Shown here: piece by piece, positions 44,879 to 55,231 of the stretch | Numbering within the stretch: position 1 is the first letter of the stretch | Layout: every line of letters begins with the position of its first letter | Source of the DNA: Flavobacterium sp. HSC-61S13 | GTDB lineage: Bacteria; Bacteroidota; Bacteroidia; Flavobacteriales; Flavobacteriaceae | Length of the DNA: 64,000 bases | Assembly (NCBI RefSeq): GCF_024171535.1 | Contig: NZ_JALJZV010000008.1 | Location: 1-64,000 of the forward strand | Direction: 5' to 3' | Notes under the pieces: model-generated | What the model was told of the DNA's origin: nothing | Seen by the model: only the letters and a program-made list of their open reading frames with translations | The model's database searches: none | Program-made: the position numbers and the translations under genes

Positions 44879-45105
44879 ATTATAACTTCTTCGAAATATT
44901 ATTTTATTAAGAAAAAATTAAAAGAGTTCTATCGGAAATAGATTAAATTTATAAGATCAGCGGATTAATCGCTAATGATGGTTATGTTGTAGGATGTCAG
45001 AATTCAAAAACTTCTTCGCGGTTGTAAATGCAACTGTAAAGGACAGGATTGATTGGTATTCCAGATAATAACCGTTTATTTTTTAAATCAATAAAATTAC
45101 AAATT

Positions 45106-45528
45106 ATGAAATTCACTAGAACAGCAAATGCCATTTGGCACAAAGACGTAAAAACGGGAAGTGGTACGATCAGTACAGAGAGCAAAGTATTGGATCAAGC
45201 ACCCTATGCCTTTAAAACGCGATTTGAAAATGGTAACCCCGGTACGAATCCTGAAGAATTACTCGGAGCAGCTCATGCAGGTTGTTTTACCATGCAATTA
45301 AGTGCCTTGTTGAGTGAGCAAGGATTTGTTCCCGATGAATTGGCTACTCAAGCCTTAGTAACTTTTGAAGACGGAAGTATTGCGTTGATTGAATTGATCG
45401 TCAATGCCACTGTACCGAACATTTCTGCCGAAGTTTTTAATGCTACCGCTCAAAAAGCGAAGGAAATTTGCCCACTGTCTAAAGCCTTACAAACAGTTAA
45501 AATCGAATTAAAGGCCAATTTGAAATAA
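45106..45528 (+). CDS. OsmC-type peroxiredoxin
   Basis: From the ATG at 45106 the protein is 140 aa, with the family's thiol peroxidase cysteines in the HAGCFTMQLS motif (about residue 58) and the EICPLSKAL motif near residue 122. It reduces organic hydroperoxides in the cytoplasm. The frame continues to 45049, but the ATG starts the conserved MKFTRTANAIWHK segment. It precedes the luciferase-like gene by 13 bases, so the two form an operon. Confidence 0.93.
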   Translation: MKFTRTANAIWHKDVKTGSGTISTESKVLDQAPYAFKTRFENGNPGTNPEELLGAAHAGCFTMQLSALLSEQGFVPDELATQALVTFEDGSIALIELIVNATVPNISAEVFNATAQKAKEICPLSKALQTVKIELKANLK

Positions 45529-45541
45529 AGATAAAATCAGC

Positions 45542-46576
45542 ATGGAAATAGGTATAAGTATGTTTGGGGATCTTTCCTTTGACAAAAAAACTCAAAAATT
45601 TCAATCTCCTCAATTGCGCTTAGAGGAAATGATGGAAGAGATCAAATTAGCCGATGAAGTGGGGTTGGATGTTTTTGGTATCGGTGAACACCACAGACCG
45701 GATTTCTCGGTCTCTGCGCCCGAGATCATTTTAGCTGCTGCGGCTACGATTACCAAAAACATTAAATTAACCAGTTCGGTAACGGTCTTGAGTTCTGTTG
45801 ATCCGGTAAGAACTTTTCAAAACTTTTCTACAGTGGATCTGTTGTCCAACGGACGTGCAGAAATCACGGTCGGCAGGGGTAGTTTTACAGAGTCATTTCC
45901 ACTTTTTGGCTACGACTTGGATCATTATTCGGAACTATTTGTTGAAAAACTCGATTTGTTGATTAACATCAATACTCATGAAGAGGCGTTTAGTTGGAAG
46001 GGGGATTTCCGAGCACCCTTACACGAGCAACAGGTGCTACCGAGACCGACAAAACCCTTGGATATATGGGTAGCCGTAGGCGGTACTCCAGAATCTGTGG
46101 TACGGGCAGCTCGATTGGGATTGCCGTTAATCATAGCGATTATCGGCGGTATGCCACGCCAGTTTAAACCGTTTTTTGACCTGTATCGACAAGAATATAT
46201 AACGGCGGGCCACGATGTCTCTAAAATGCAATTGGCAACGCATTCCCACGGTTTTATTGGCGAACATTCACAGCATACCGCCAATAAGTATTTTGACAAC
46301 TATGCCGAACAGATGAATAGAATCGGTCGCAGCAGAGGTTGGTCGCCCTATACCAAAGAACAATATGAAGGCGGTAGAAGTAAAGAAGGGGCATTGTTTA
46401 TAGGAGATCCAAATGAAGTGATTGATAAAATGTTATACCATATAGAAATGTTTGGACTCACTCGTTTCCTATTACATGTAGATATCGGTGCACCTGCCCA
46501 TAAAGATTTGATGAAGTCAATCGAATTATTGGGAACTCATGTTGCTCCAGCGGTTAGAAAAGCAACCAAGGCATAA
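45542..46576 (+). CDS. LLM-class flavin-dependent oxidoreductase
   Basis: The 344-residue protein is a bacterial luciferase-like (F420/FMN) TIM barrel. It opens with the MEIGISMFGDL strand, contains FGIGEHHRPDFSVSAPEIILAA, the flavin-phosphate loop ITVGRGSFTE and a closing DPNEVIDKML/FLLHVDIGAPAHKDL segment. It is transcribed with osmC, which suggests a detoxification or sulfonate/aldehyde-oxidising role. The substrate is unknown. Confidence 0.9.
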   Translation: MEIGISMFGDLSFDKKTQKFQSPQLRLEEMMEEIKLADEVGLDVFGIGEHHRPDFSVSAPEIILAAAATITKNIKLTSSVTVLSSVDPVRTFQNFSTVDLLSNGRAEITVGRGSFTESFPLFGYDLDHYSELFVEKLDLLININTHEEAFSWKGDFRAPLHEQQVLPRPTKPLDIWVAVGGTPESVVRAARLGLPLIIAIIGGMPRQFKPFFDLYRQEYITAGHDVSKMQLATHSHGFIGEHSQHTANKYFDNYAEQMNRIGRSRGWSPYTKEQYEGGRSKEGALFIGDPNEVIDKMLYHIEMFGLTRFLLHVDIGAPAHKDLMKSIELLGTHVAPAVRKATKA

Positions 46577-46827
46577 TAGAAATAGTGCTAAGCCATTTTT
46601 AACAGCTCTACTGAAGTATACTGGACTAAATCGTATTGATTTTTTATAAAATTAATTAACGAAATAATTGATCTTATAGTTGATGAAGGTTTGTTTTTAT
46701 TAAAATTTTTTAATAAAGTGTGGTTGTTTTTGATTTTTAATCTGTAGATTAGGTAAAGGATTATATGTAAAACATCCGAAAAAAGCTTGTTTACAGCTCT
46801 ATTTCAATAACAACAAAATGAAATCGT

Positions 46828-47697
46828 ATGAGAAAAAACGTATTAAAATTAGGAATTATTTTGAGTACAATAGCTCTAATTTCTTGTAACGACAAAAAGC
46901 AACAAACGGCGGCTGAAAAAGAAAGCGTGCCGAGTGAACTGACGGATATCGATCGTGGAAAGGCCATTTTACAGAGTTTGGTTTCGCAGGATTCCACAGC
47001 CTTGGACTATATATCCGATTCGCAATACATACAGCACAATGTGTATGTACCCGACGGCAAACAAGCCTTTAGGGATTTTAGAAAATCGATGATGAATACG
47101 GGTGTCAACATTGACATAGTCCGTGCTTTTCAAGATAATGATGTGGTAGTAATCCAAGCGGTATATGATGCAGGAGATAAAAAAACGGTCGGTTTTGACC
47201 TGTTTAGATTTAAAGACGGCAAAGCGGTAGAGCATTGGGACAATGCGCAAGCCTTGAGAGAAACGGCTAGCGGACATACGATGTACGATGGAGAAGCGGT
47301 GGTTAGTGATCTCGATAAAACGGAAGCCAATAAAACCTTAGTAAAAGCATTTGTAACGGATTTTCTAGTAAATGGTGATATAAACGCTATTGACAACTAT
47401 GTCAACAGCGAAAAATACATACAGCACAATCCAGATATTAAAGACGGCATTGTCGGTTTAAAAACGGCATTGGCTGCTATGAAAGAAAAGGGGATTAAAT
47501 TAACTTACAACAAAATACACCATGTATTTGGTCAAGGCAATTTTGTATTGGTGGTTTCGGAGTCCAATAGTATGGGGAAACCCTTGTCTATTTACGATCT
47601 CTTTAGAGTGGAAAATGGAAAGATTTCGGAGCATTGGGACATTATTGAAGAAATTCCAGCAAAGGATAAATGGGCAAATCCCCATGGTAAATTTTAA
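46828..47697 (+). CDS. Lipoprotein with two SnoaL-like domains
   Basis: The 289-residue protein has a lipobox LISC (Cys about 20). Two NTF2/SnoaL-like domains follow in tandem, at about residues 45-155 and 165-285; each has a YIQHN start, a [FY]DLFR strand and an EHWD ending. SnoaL-like domains act as isomerases, cyclases or binding proteins. The role of this lipoprotein is unknown. The gene is single and ends at a strong terminator. Confidence 0.88.
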   Translation: MRKNVLKLGIILSTIALISCNDKKQQTAAEKESVPSELTDIDRGKAILQSLVSQDSTALDYISDSQYIQHNVYVPDGKQAFRDFRKSMMNTGVNIDIVRAFQDNDVVVIQAVYDAGDKKTVGFDLFRFKDGKAVEHWDNAQALRETASGHTMYDGEAVVSDLDKTEANKTLVKAFVTDFLVNGDINAIDNYVNSEKYIQHNPDIKDGIVGLKTALAAMKEKGIKLTYNKIHHVFGQGNFVLVVSESNSMGKPLSIYDLFRVENGKISEHWDIIEEIPAKDKWANPHGKF

Positions 47698-47705
47698 AGC
47701 CACTT

Positions 47706-47739
47706 AGGGGTTATCTAAAAATAGATAACCCCTTTTTTT
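47706..47739 (+). terminator. Terminator of the SnoaL lipoprotein gene
   Basis: An 11-bp stem (47706-47716 with 47723-47733) followed by T. Confidence 0.9.
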
Positions 47740-47985
47740 ATGGATAAAATTACTGATCCACCCATTAGAACGGGGCAGTAAGGGATTAAAAGGATTGCCC
47801 AACCTAAGTGGACAAGCAGGGAAACAGCTGATGGTAAAAAACAGTATGCGATGTTTGGGAAAATTTGCATTTTAATCAGATGCTTGACCTAAGCATGTTT
47901 AATTTTATGTATAGCTGTATTTTATAAAGGATTTTCTTGATTTCTATTAAAACTGTAACTACATTTCCGCTATGCTTTTTATCCT

Positions 47986-48909
47986 ATGTATATGACAAAA
48001 TGTTTACTGTTTTTCTGTTGTTTTTTTCTTGGCTTTTCAGCTTCAGCTCAACTTCAAAAGAAGGCAGCGTCGCCCGATGCTAGAGTTCAAATTCCTTTTG
48101 AACTAACGGCCTACAACAACATACTAATACCCGTAATTTTAAACGGAAGAGACACGGTAAAACTGATGTTTCACACGGCTGCTGATGCGGTCAATCTAAC
48201 CGAAGAAGCCACCAAACGCGTGAAATTGGATTTCCAGCGTACCGACAGTGTCAAAAGTTGGGGTGGCGACCAAAACACTTCTCGATTTAGCCCGGTCAAT
48301 ACGGTGCAGCTCGGGACTATGGTATTTGAAAATGTTCCAATATGGGAAGACACCAACTCAGGACAGGGTAGCGATGGGAAATTTGGAATAAATCTTTTTG
48401 AAGGAAAAACCATTCAAATCGATTTTGAACACAAAGAATTGGTATTGCGAGATAACTTACCTTCGGATATAGAAACATATTCCAAACAACGGTTAATCCA
48501 GGAGAACGGTTATTTATTTATTCACGCTTTAGCTACGATTGATTCAAAAATATTGATTAATAAATACTTGATTCACTCGGGTTATGCGGGAGCGGTATTA
48601 TTAGATGATGTATTTGTCGAAAAATTCGGTATAGCTGATAAACTGACTGTCATCAATCAAAAAGAACTCAAAGACTCCTTTGGAAATGTATTAAAAACCC
48701 AAAGGGCTATATTGCCGCAATTCCGCATCGGTAATATCCTTTTAGAGGAGGTTCCCGTCGGTTTCTTTAGCGGTGCTTTAAGCCGTCAAAAGATGAGTGT
48801 TGTTGGAGGCGATATTTTAAAGCGCTTTCAAATGGTCCTAGATGCGAAACGGGAGTTTATTTATTTAAAGAGCAATGCATTAATAAACGATATATATAAG
48901 GGCGTTTGA
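47986..48909 (+). CDS. Retropepsin-like periplasmic protein lacking the catalytic aspartates
   Basis: The 307-residue protein has a signal peptide (about residues 1-22) and two aspartic-protease-like lobes. In each lobe the usual D-T/S-G catalytic motif is altered: H63-T-A in the first lobe and H197-S-G in the second. The flanking family features (LGTMVFENVPIW, DGKFGINLFEGK, VVGGDILKRFQMVLD) are kept. It may be a non-catalytic binding protein. It precedes the alpha-2-macroglobulin gene by 76 bases, in the same direction. The ATG at 47992 is an alternative start. Confidence 0.85.
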   Translation: MYMTKCLLFFCCFFLGFSASAQLQKKAASPDARVQIPFELTAYNNILIPVILNGRDTVKLMFHTAADAVNLTEEATKRVKLDFQRTDSVKSWGGDQNTSRFSPVNTVQLGTMVFENVPIWEDTNSGQGSDGKFGINLFEGKTIQIDFEHKELVLRDNLPSDIETYSKQRLIQENGYLFIHALATIDSKILINKYLIHSGYAGAVLLDDVFVEKFGIADKLTVINQKELKDSFGNVLKTQRAILPQFRIGNILLEEVPVGFFSGALSRQKMSVVGGDILKRFQMVLDAKREFIYLKSNALINDIYKGV

Positions 48910-48985
48910 TAAAGTTTTAACTCTATTTAAAAACGTTATAGCCGAGCTATTTTCTTTGATTACCACCCACTACTATACAAAAAAC

Positions 48986-51900
48986 ATGAAAAATACGATT
49001 TGCCTTTTAATGATTCTATGCGGTTTAACGGTAACCGCACAAAAAAACATCAGCATCGAGGAGCAATGGAAACGAATCGAAGAACAAATTAGCGAAGGAA
49101 AATTTTCGAGTTTGCAACCCGACATTAACCGCGTTTTAGAGCAAGCGCGTAAAGAAAAGGACTATCCCAATGCGATTAAGGCGCTTTTTTACGATGCTAA
49201 AATCAAGATAGTTACTTCGGAAAAAGACGATAATGTTGAGTATATTTTTGACGCTTTAAAAAGTGAATTAGCTCATGCAAAGGGAGTAGATAAATCAATT
49301 ATATCGGGATATTTAGCGATGTTATATTCTACTTATTATAATGAAAACCAGTGGAGTATATATAGTAGGACAAAGTTGGAAAATGAAGCTGGAATGCATT
49401 TAAATGTTTGGACAAGTGGGACATTTTGGAAAACAATAGATGCTTACTACAGGCAAGCGTTAGTCGACAAAAAAACACTTCAAAAAACCCAGATTAAAGA
49501 CTTGAAAGATTCTTTTGTTTGGGTAGATGCGTCGGACATGAAACTTAATTTTTCAGTTTATGATGTTCTAGTATTTCAATACAGTACTTTTCTAAATTCA
49601 AATCGTTTTGATTTAACAAAAGAATTAGAAAAAGAGAATAAACAAAAAAGTAAGAAATTATTAGATGATTTGGCGATCGATTTTCAGAAAAAAAAATATC
49701 TGGAAGGTGAAATTTACACGCGATTATATCAATTTCAATCTGAAACATCAGATGAGAATATTTTAGAAATATCTGAAAAGTATAGGGAATTAGCCAATAA
49801 ATATTCTTCATTACCCATTACAGCATATATATACAGAAATTGGATTAATGCAGCCTATAAGAGTGCAGAAAATAGTTGGGATAAATCAGCCTACGATAGC
49901 GTATTAGAGTTGATAGATGTTGTGAAAATGAAATATCCCGATAGTGATATCAACGAGGATCTGACTCTGTTAAAAAATAAAATAACTGCCCCTATTTTAA
50001 AAGTATCAATTGAAAAATATTTGATTCCTGAACGTAATAACCCCATATTAATTAAACACAACAATATAAATCAGGTTTATGTAAAAGTATTGAAATACGA
50101 CAGTACTGAAAATGATTTTGGTGAAATAAACTATAGAAAAAACGAAGATTCACAAAAAGACTATTACGATAAAATTATAGATAAATACCCATTAATTAGG
50201 GAATATCAGTCGACTTTAAAAGCTTTTGACGACTATAAAGCCCATACTACTTTACTAAATCTAGAAGCACTGCCAATAGGATCCTATGTTATATTATTTT
50301 CTAACGAACCTTTCTCAGCAATTACAGATAAAAGTGCGGTAGTCATGAATCAAATTTATGTAACTAATGCAGCAGTTATTTTTAATAAAAATACTGTTCG
50401 AGTTTATGATCGATATACGGGAAAACCTATGGCTAATAAACCGATGGTGGTTTATAGTGAAGATTATAGTGAAGAGGATGTAATTGCTGGCGAATTAGAT
50501 AACGATCAGTTTAAAAGGGAAGTGAAAACCGATAGAAATGGAGAATATAATCTTGAATTTATAGATGACGATACAGAGGATTTTTATTTTAAATTGGAAG
50601 GGGAGAATATCTATTATACTAATAGATACAGTGATTTTTATGATAGTGACTATGAAGGAAAAGAAATGACATTTAAAACAAAAATATTTACTGATAGAGG
50701 TATTTATCGACCAGGTCAAACGCTTTACTTTAAAGGAGTAGTTACTCATATAATCGCTGACAAACAGCGGGTAAAGGCAAACCATAAAGTTGATATATCG
50801 TTAAGAGATGCCAACTATAAAGTAATTCAAACCTTGAATTTAATCACCAATGAATTTGGTTCGGTACAAGGGGAGTTTGTTTTACCCCAATCGGGTTTAC
50901 TGGGAAATTATTCCTTGCAATCTTCGTTAGATGGTTATAAGGGTTTTTCGGTAGAAGAATACAAACGACCAAAGTTTGAGGTGCTGTTAGATACCGTAAA
51001 GGGAAACCATCATTTTGGCGATGAGATCAAAGTAAGTGGCAAGGCCAGCGCTTTTTCAGGAGCGGATATCGATCAAGGCAAGGTGACTTACCGCGTTTTT
51101 AGACAGGCATTGTATTCTTTCGATCCTTATTATAGGACGCCAAATTGGTATCGAAATAGCGATTCTGTAGAAATTGCCTTTGGAACGCTGCTCACCGATG
51201 CAAACGGACGTTTTGAAATTCCGTTTAAAGCAATCGCTGCAGATCAAAAGGAAGATAAGCCGCGTACCTATAGCTATAGAGTGGAAGTAGCGGTCATGGA
51301 TGATAATGGCGAAACGCATACAGCTGAAAGCGCCGTATTGATCGGTGATTTGGGGCTGTCATTTACCTATAACTTACCGGAGGTAATTACGCCAGATCAG
51401 CTCAATCAATTTGCGGTTCGGGTCACTAATTTAAACGATCAGTTAGTCAATGCCCAAGGGGGAATGGAAATTTATCCTTTAGTGGTTCCTAATCGCGTTG
51501 TAAGAGACAGTCCTTTTGAGGTGGACTACCAGCATTATACAGAGGAAGAATTTATCCAATTATTTCCACACGAACCTTATGGCGATGAAAGGGATAGGTC
51601 AAAATGGAAGAGAGGTTCTAAGTTGTTAGAAACCACTTTTGACACACAGCAATCAACGGAGATTCATTTTAAACAAAACAAGCCTTTGAATGATGGTAAA
51701 TATATCATTAAAAGCTGGGTTTGGGATAAAGAACAAAAAATTGAATCCGAGCAGTTTTTTGAAGTAAAAAATAAAATGGCGAAACTCAGTGATTCACCAT
51801 CAATATTGGCGATGGACTTGGATAAAAGCAGCTATAAGATTGGAGATATAGTTCAATTGCGACTTTACTCATCAGAACAAGATTCATATGCTGTAGTCTC

Positions 51901-54900
51901 CTTGTTGTGTAATAACGAGACGATGATAAAAAAGAACATTGACTTAGGTGAGAAAATAGGTGTATTTGAATTTCCTGTCTTGGCTTCCTATGTTGGTCGT
52001 ATTCAAATAGAGGTATTAATGATTAAATACAACAGTGTTATTTTGAAAAATCTGGACGTTAGTGTCCTGTACCCAACCCAACAGTTAGATATAAAAATGG
52101 CTACTTTACGAAATAAATTATACCCTGGAGCAAAAGAGAAATGGGAATTAACCATATCAGGCTCGAAAAAAGATCAGGTACTAGCAGAAGTTTTGGCGGG
52201 TATGTATGACGTGTCTTTAGATCAGTTTAAAACTAATAACTTTGATGAGAAATTTGTATTTCTCCGGTCTTACAATTCATATAAAGTTTCAGAAAGATTT
52301 AGAACTTCAGATGCTTTTGAAGTAGAGCATAATACTAATCGGTTACCAAATTACTATTACAATTCAAATAAGGGAAGATTGGACCAACCGTATTGGAATT
52401 TCTACGATTATTATTTTAGTAGCTATAGAATGAAGCAAGCACTTTACCGTGCAGGTAGTGCATTAGAGGGTAAAGTAGCTGGAATCCGAATAGAGGATGG
52501 CGAGGAGGACTATAATGCTGTTTTTGTAACTACAGCTTATTCAACAGCTTCTTCCATCAATGTCAGGGGAACAGCAGCATTAAATGAACAGATAAAACCT
52601 ATAAATATAGTTGATGGGGAAATATTTGATGGAGATATTAACAGTATTTTGAAAGACGATATATTATCGACAAATACAATTACGGGAGACCAAGCTACAT
52701 CTTTGTATGGAAGCCGTGCGATTCATGGAGTCACAGTAATAACGACTAAGAAAGGAGCTGAATTAGAAAAATTAAAACGAGTAGAAGTCCGTAAAAATCT
52801 ACGGGAGACGGCTTTCTTTTACCCCAATTTAAAAACCGACAAAAGCGGCAATGTCAAAATAGAATTTACCATGCCGGAGAGTCTGACGGAATGGAAGTTT
52901 ATGGCTTTTGCCCATACCAAAGATTTACAGACGGGGTATTTTGAGACCCGTGTTAAAACGCAAAAAGATTTGATGATAGTACCCAATGTACCTCGATTTT
53001 TACGCGAGGGAGACCGGGTGGTTGTAACGGCAAAAATCGTAAATCTTTTAGATGGAGAAACCGCTGGTCAGGCGAGTTTGATGTTGTTTGATGCCCTGAC
53101 GATGAAACCGATTGATCATTTGTATAACAATCAAAATAACCTTCGGGAATTTAAATTAACAGCTAGCAGTTCTACTGCGGTGAACTGGGAAATTACCGTG
53201 CCGAAAAACAGTCCTCCGATAACATATCGTATGGTAGCTGCAACGGCTGATTTTTCCGATGCGGAAGAAAGTGTGCTTCCCGTATTAACCAATCGAATAT
53301 TGCTTACCGAAACCCTGCCTATATTCGCAAAAGAGGGACAGCGGAAAACCTTTGAACTCGATGCTTTAAAAAATAGTAGTTCGAAAACCTTAGAACATTT
53401 TAAGTTGACTTTGGAAATGACGACCAATCCCATCTGGATGGCTGTTTTTTCATTGCCCTACTTAAGAGAGTATCCGTATGATTGTTCCGAACAGTTGTTT
53501 GGCCGTTTGTATGGAAATACAATCTCGCAACAATTGTTGAATTCAAATCCGAAGATAAAAGCGGTTTTTGACGATTGGAATTCCAAGGGAGAATTAAAAT
53601 CCCCTTTAGAGAAAAATCCAGATCTCAAAAATATTTTAATAGAAGAAACCCCTTGGCTGCGCGATGCGGAATCCGATACCGAACAAAAAAAGCGATTGGC
53701 CTTGTTGTTTGATTGGAATAAAATGCAAAATGAATACGGAGTGGTTTTGGAAAAATTGCAAAAAAGACAACTTTCAAACGGCGGATTTTCCTGGTTTGAT
53801 GGCGGCGCTGTAAACCCCAATATTACTCTTGAAATTTTAAGCGGTTTTGGAAGTTTAAAGAAAATGGGTGTAAAAAAAGAAATAGCCGATTCGTATGCAG
53901 CTATAGAAGACAAGACTCTACAGTTTTTAGACCAGTATTACTATAAAAACTACTTGGATACTAAGGAGAAAGAACAGGGTCTTCAAAACGATCAAATACA
54001 GTATTTATATGCGAGAAGTTTCTTTTTAGACGAAAAACCACTGAGTGCAGATTTGAAAAAAATGGCAGCTGCTTATGTGTCGATGATATCGGAAAAACCT
54101 ATGGAAAGCGCCTTGTCCATTAGAGTAATGGAAGCCTTGATTTTGCATCGATTTGGAAAAACAACCGAGGCAAAGACGATACTGCATCAAATAAAAGAAA
54201 GAGCGGTGATGTCAGACGAAATGGGCATGTATTGGAAATCCAATCAAGCGGGTTGGCAGTGGTATCAAACCCCTATTGAAACGCAAGCCTTGCTGATAGA
54301 AGCTTTTGATGAGGTTGCTCGTGATGAAAAAGCTGTAGCGGAAATGAAGATTTGGTTGTTAAAAAACAGAGCTACAAACGGCTGGAAGTCGACCAAGGCA
54401 ACCACGAGGGCGGTATATGCACTGTTAAATACGGGTGCATCACCGTTGGATGCTGCAAGCGTTGTCGATATATGGGTGGGCAAGCAGCAAATAGATTTAA
54501 ATCAAGAAGCACAGTCGGGTAGCGGTTATACAAAACACACTTGGAACAAAGAAGCTATTTCAAAAGATCAAGCTACAGTAACGGTTGACAAACAAAGTGC
54601 GGGTACCGCATGGGGAGCTTTGTATTGGCAGTATTTCGAAGACTTGAATAAAGTTGATAAAACGGCTACTAACATAAAAATCCACAAGCAAATGTACATC
54701 GCAACCAATTCGGCTTCAGGTCCTGTTTTAAAGGCGGTAACCGATTCAAATCCGATTAAAGTGGGCGATAAAGTAACGGTACGCCTTGAGGTAACCACCG
54801 ATCGCGATATGGAATTTATACACCTCAAAGACATGCGCGCCAGCGGATTGGAGCCCATCAATGCAATTTCTGGATATAAATGGGGCAATCGCACCGCTTA

Positions 54901-55090
54901 TTACCAAGAGACCAGAGATGTGGCTACAAACTTCTTTATCGACGCGCTAAAAAAGGGAACCTATGTGTTTGAATATGAACTCAGAGCCAATACAGCTGGG
55001 GTGTTTTCAAACGGGATAGCCACTTTACAAAATATGTACGCACCGGAAATGAGTGCGCATACTGAAGGTGTCGTAATAGAAATAAAATAA
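48986..55090 (+). CDS. Alpha-2-macroglobulin with a SusC-type plug insert
   Basis: The 2034-residue protein has a signal peptide (about residues 1-20) and MG domains, including the bait-region MG2-like DRGIYRPGQTLYFKG. A segment at about residues 1156-1255 resembles the plug domain of SusC-type receptors (INVRGTAALN, INIVDGE, SLYGSRAIHGVTVITTKKG), and the MG7/ANATO-like TEWKFMAFAHTKDLQTGYF follows. The thioester is CSEQ at C1500-Q1503, then a terpenoid-toroid helical region (about 1500-1800) and a receptor-binding-like C-terminus. It should trap proteases outside the cytoplasm. The frame opens at 48956, but the ATG at 48986 starts the signal peptide. The upstream gene encodes a degenerate protease-like protein. 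Confidence 0.93.
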   Translation: MKNTICLLMILCGLTVTAQKNISIEEQWKRIEEQISEGKFSSLQPDINRVLEQARKEKDYPNAIKALFYDAKIKIVTSEKDDNVEYIFDALKSELAHAKGVDKSIISGYLAMLYSTYYNENQWSIYSRTKLENEAGMHLNVWTSGTFWKTIDAYYRQALVDKKTLQKTQIKDLKDSFVWVDASDMKLNFSVYDVLVFQYSTFLNSNRFDLTKELEKENKQKSKKLLDDLAIDFQKKKYLEGEIYTRLYQFQSETSDENILEISEKYRELANKYSSLPITAYIYRNWINAAYKSAENSWDKSAYDSVLELIDVVKMKYPDSDINEDLTLLKNKITAPILKVSIEKYLIPERNNPILIKHNNINQVYVKVLKYDSTENDFGEINYRKNEDSQKDYYDKIIDKYPLIREYQSTLKAFDDYKAHTTLLNLEALPIGSYVILFSNEPFSAITDKSAVVMNQIYVTNAAVIFNKNTVRVYDRYTGKPMANKPMVVYSEDYSEEDVIAGELDNDQFKREVKTDRNGEYNLEFIDDDTEDFYFKLEGENIYYTNRYSDFYDSDYEGKEMTFKTKIFTDRGIYRPGQTLYFKGVVTHIIADKQRVKANHKVDISLRDANYKVIQTLNLITNEFGSVQGEFVLPQSGLLGNYSLQSSLDGYKGFSVEEYKRPKFEVLLDTVKGNHHFGDEIKVSGKASAFSGADIDQGKVTYRVFRQALYSFDPYYRTPNWYRNSDSVEIAFGTLLTDANGRFEIPFKAIAADQKEDKPRTYSYRVEVAVMDDNGETHTAESAVLIGDLGLSFTYNLPEVITPDQLNQFAVRVTNLNDQLVNAQGGMEIYPLVVPNRVVRDSPFEVDYQHYTEEEFIQLFPHEPYGDERDRSKWKRGSKLLETTFDTQQSTEIHFKQNKPLNDGKYIIKSWVWDKEQKIESEQFFEVKNKMAKLSDSPSILAMDLDKSSYKIGDIVQLRLYSSEQDSYAVVSLLCNNETMIKKNIDLGEKIGVFEFPVLASYVGRIQIEVLMIKYNSVILKNLDVSVLYPTQQLDIKMATLRNKLYPGAKEKWELTISGSKKDQVLAEVLAGMYDVSLDQFKTNNFDEKFVFLRSYNSYKVSERFRTSDAFEVEHNTNRLPNYYYNSNKGRLDQPYWNFYDYYFSSYRMKQALYRAGSALEGKVAGIRIEDGEEDYNAVFVTTAYSTASSINVRGTAALNEQIKPINIVDGEIFDGDINSILKDDILSTNTITGDQATSLYGSRAIHGVTVITTKKGAELEKLKRVEVRKNLRETAFFYPNLKTDKSGNVKIEFTMPESLTEWKFMAFAHTKDLQTGYFETRVKTQKDLMIVPNVPRFLREGDRVVVTAKIVNLLDGETAGQASLMLFDALTMKPIDHLYNNQNNLREFKLTASSSTAVNWEITVPKNSPPITYRMVAATADFSDAEESVLPVLTNRILLTETLPIFAKEGQRKTFELDALKNSSSKTLEHFKLTLEMTTNPIWMAVFSLPYLREYPYDCSEQLFGRLYGNTISQQLLNSNPKIKAVFDDWNSKGELKSPLEKNPDLKNILIEETPWLRDAESDTEQKKRLALLFDWNKMQNEYGVVLEKLQKRQLSNGGFSWFDGGAVNPNITLEILSGFGSLKKMGVKKEIADSYAAIEDKTLQFLDQYYYKNYLDTKEKEQGLQNDQIQYLYARSFFLDEKPLSADLKKMAAAYVSMISEKPMESALSIRVMEALILHRFGKTTEAKTILHQIKERAVMSDEMGMYWKSNQAGWQWYQTPIETQALLIEAFDEVARDEKAVAEMKIWLLKNRATNGWKSTKATTRAVYALLNTGASPLDAASVVDIWVGKQQIDLNQEAQSGSGYTKHTWNKEAISKDQATVTVDKQSAGTAWGALYWQYFEDLNKVDKTATNIKIHKQMYIATNSASGPVLKAVTDSNPIKVGDKVTVRLEVTTDRDMEFIHLKDMRASGLEPINAISGYKWGNRTAYYQETRDVATNFFIDALKKGTYVFEYELRANTAGVFSNGIATLQNMYAPEMSAHTEGVVIEIK

Positions 55091-55104
55091 TTAAGTCATA
55101 AAAA

Positions 55105-55142
55105 ATACGGCTAAAGAAGTCCTTGAACTTCTTTAGCCGTAT
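55105..55142 (+). terminator. Strong hairpin after the macroglobulin gene
   Basis: A perfect 16-bp stem (55105-55120 with 55127-55142) over a six-base loop lies 14 bases after the stop; a T-tract follows after six bases. Confidence 0.8.
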
Positions 55143-55231
55143 AGATGATTTTTTTTCGATTTAATAATTTTAAAAAAATGGAAATGTATAAGACTGTGGT
55201 GACAATAGGAGAAAATTTGAATTTCTCATTT

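Noticed and set aside
53458-53913. 151-aa minus-strand frame
   Set aside because: Antisense to the thioester region of the macroglobulin.
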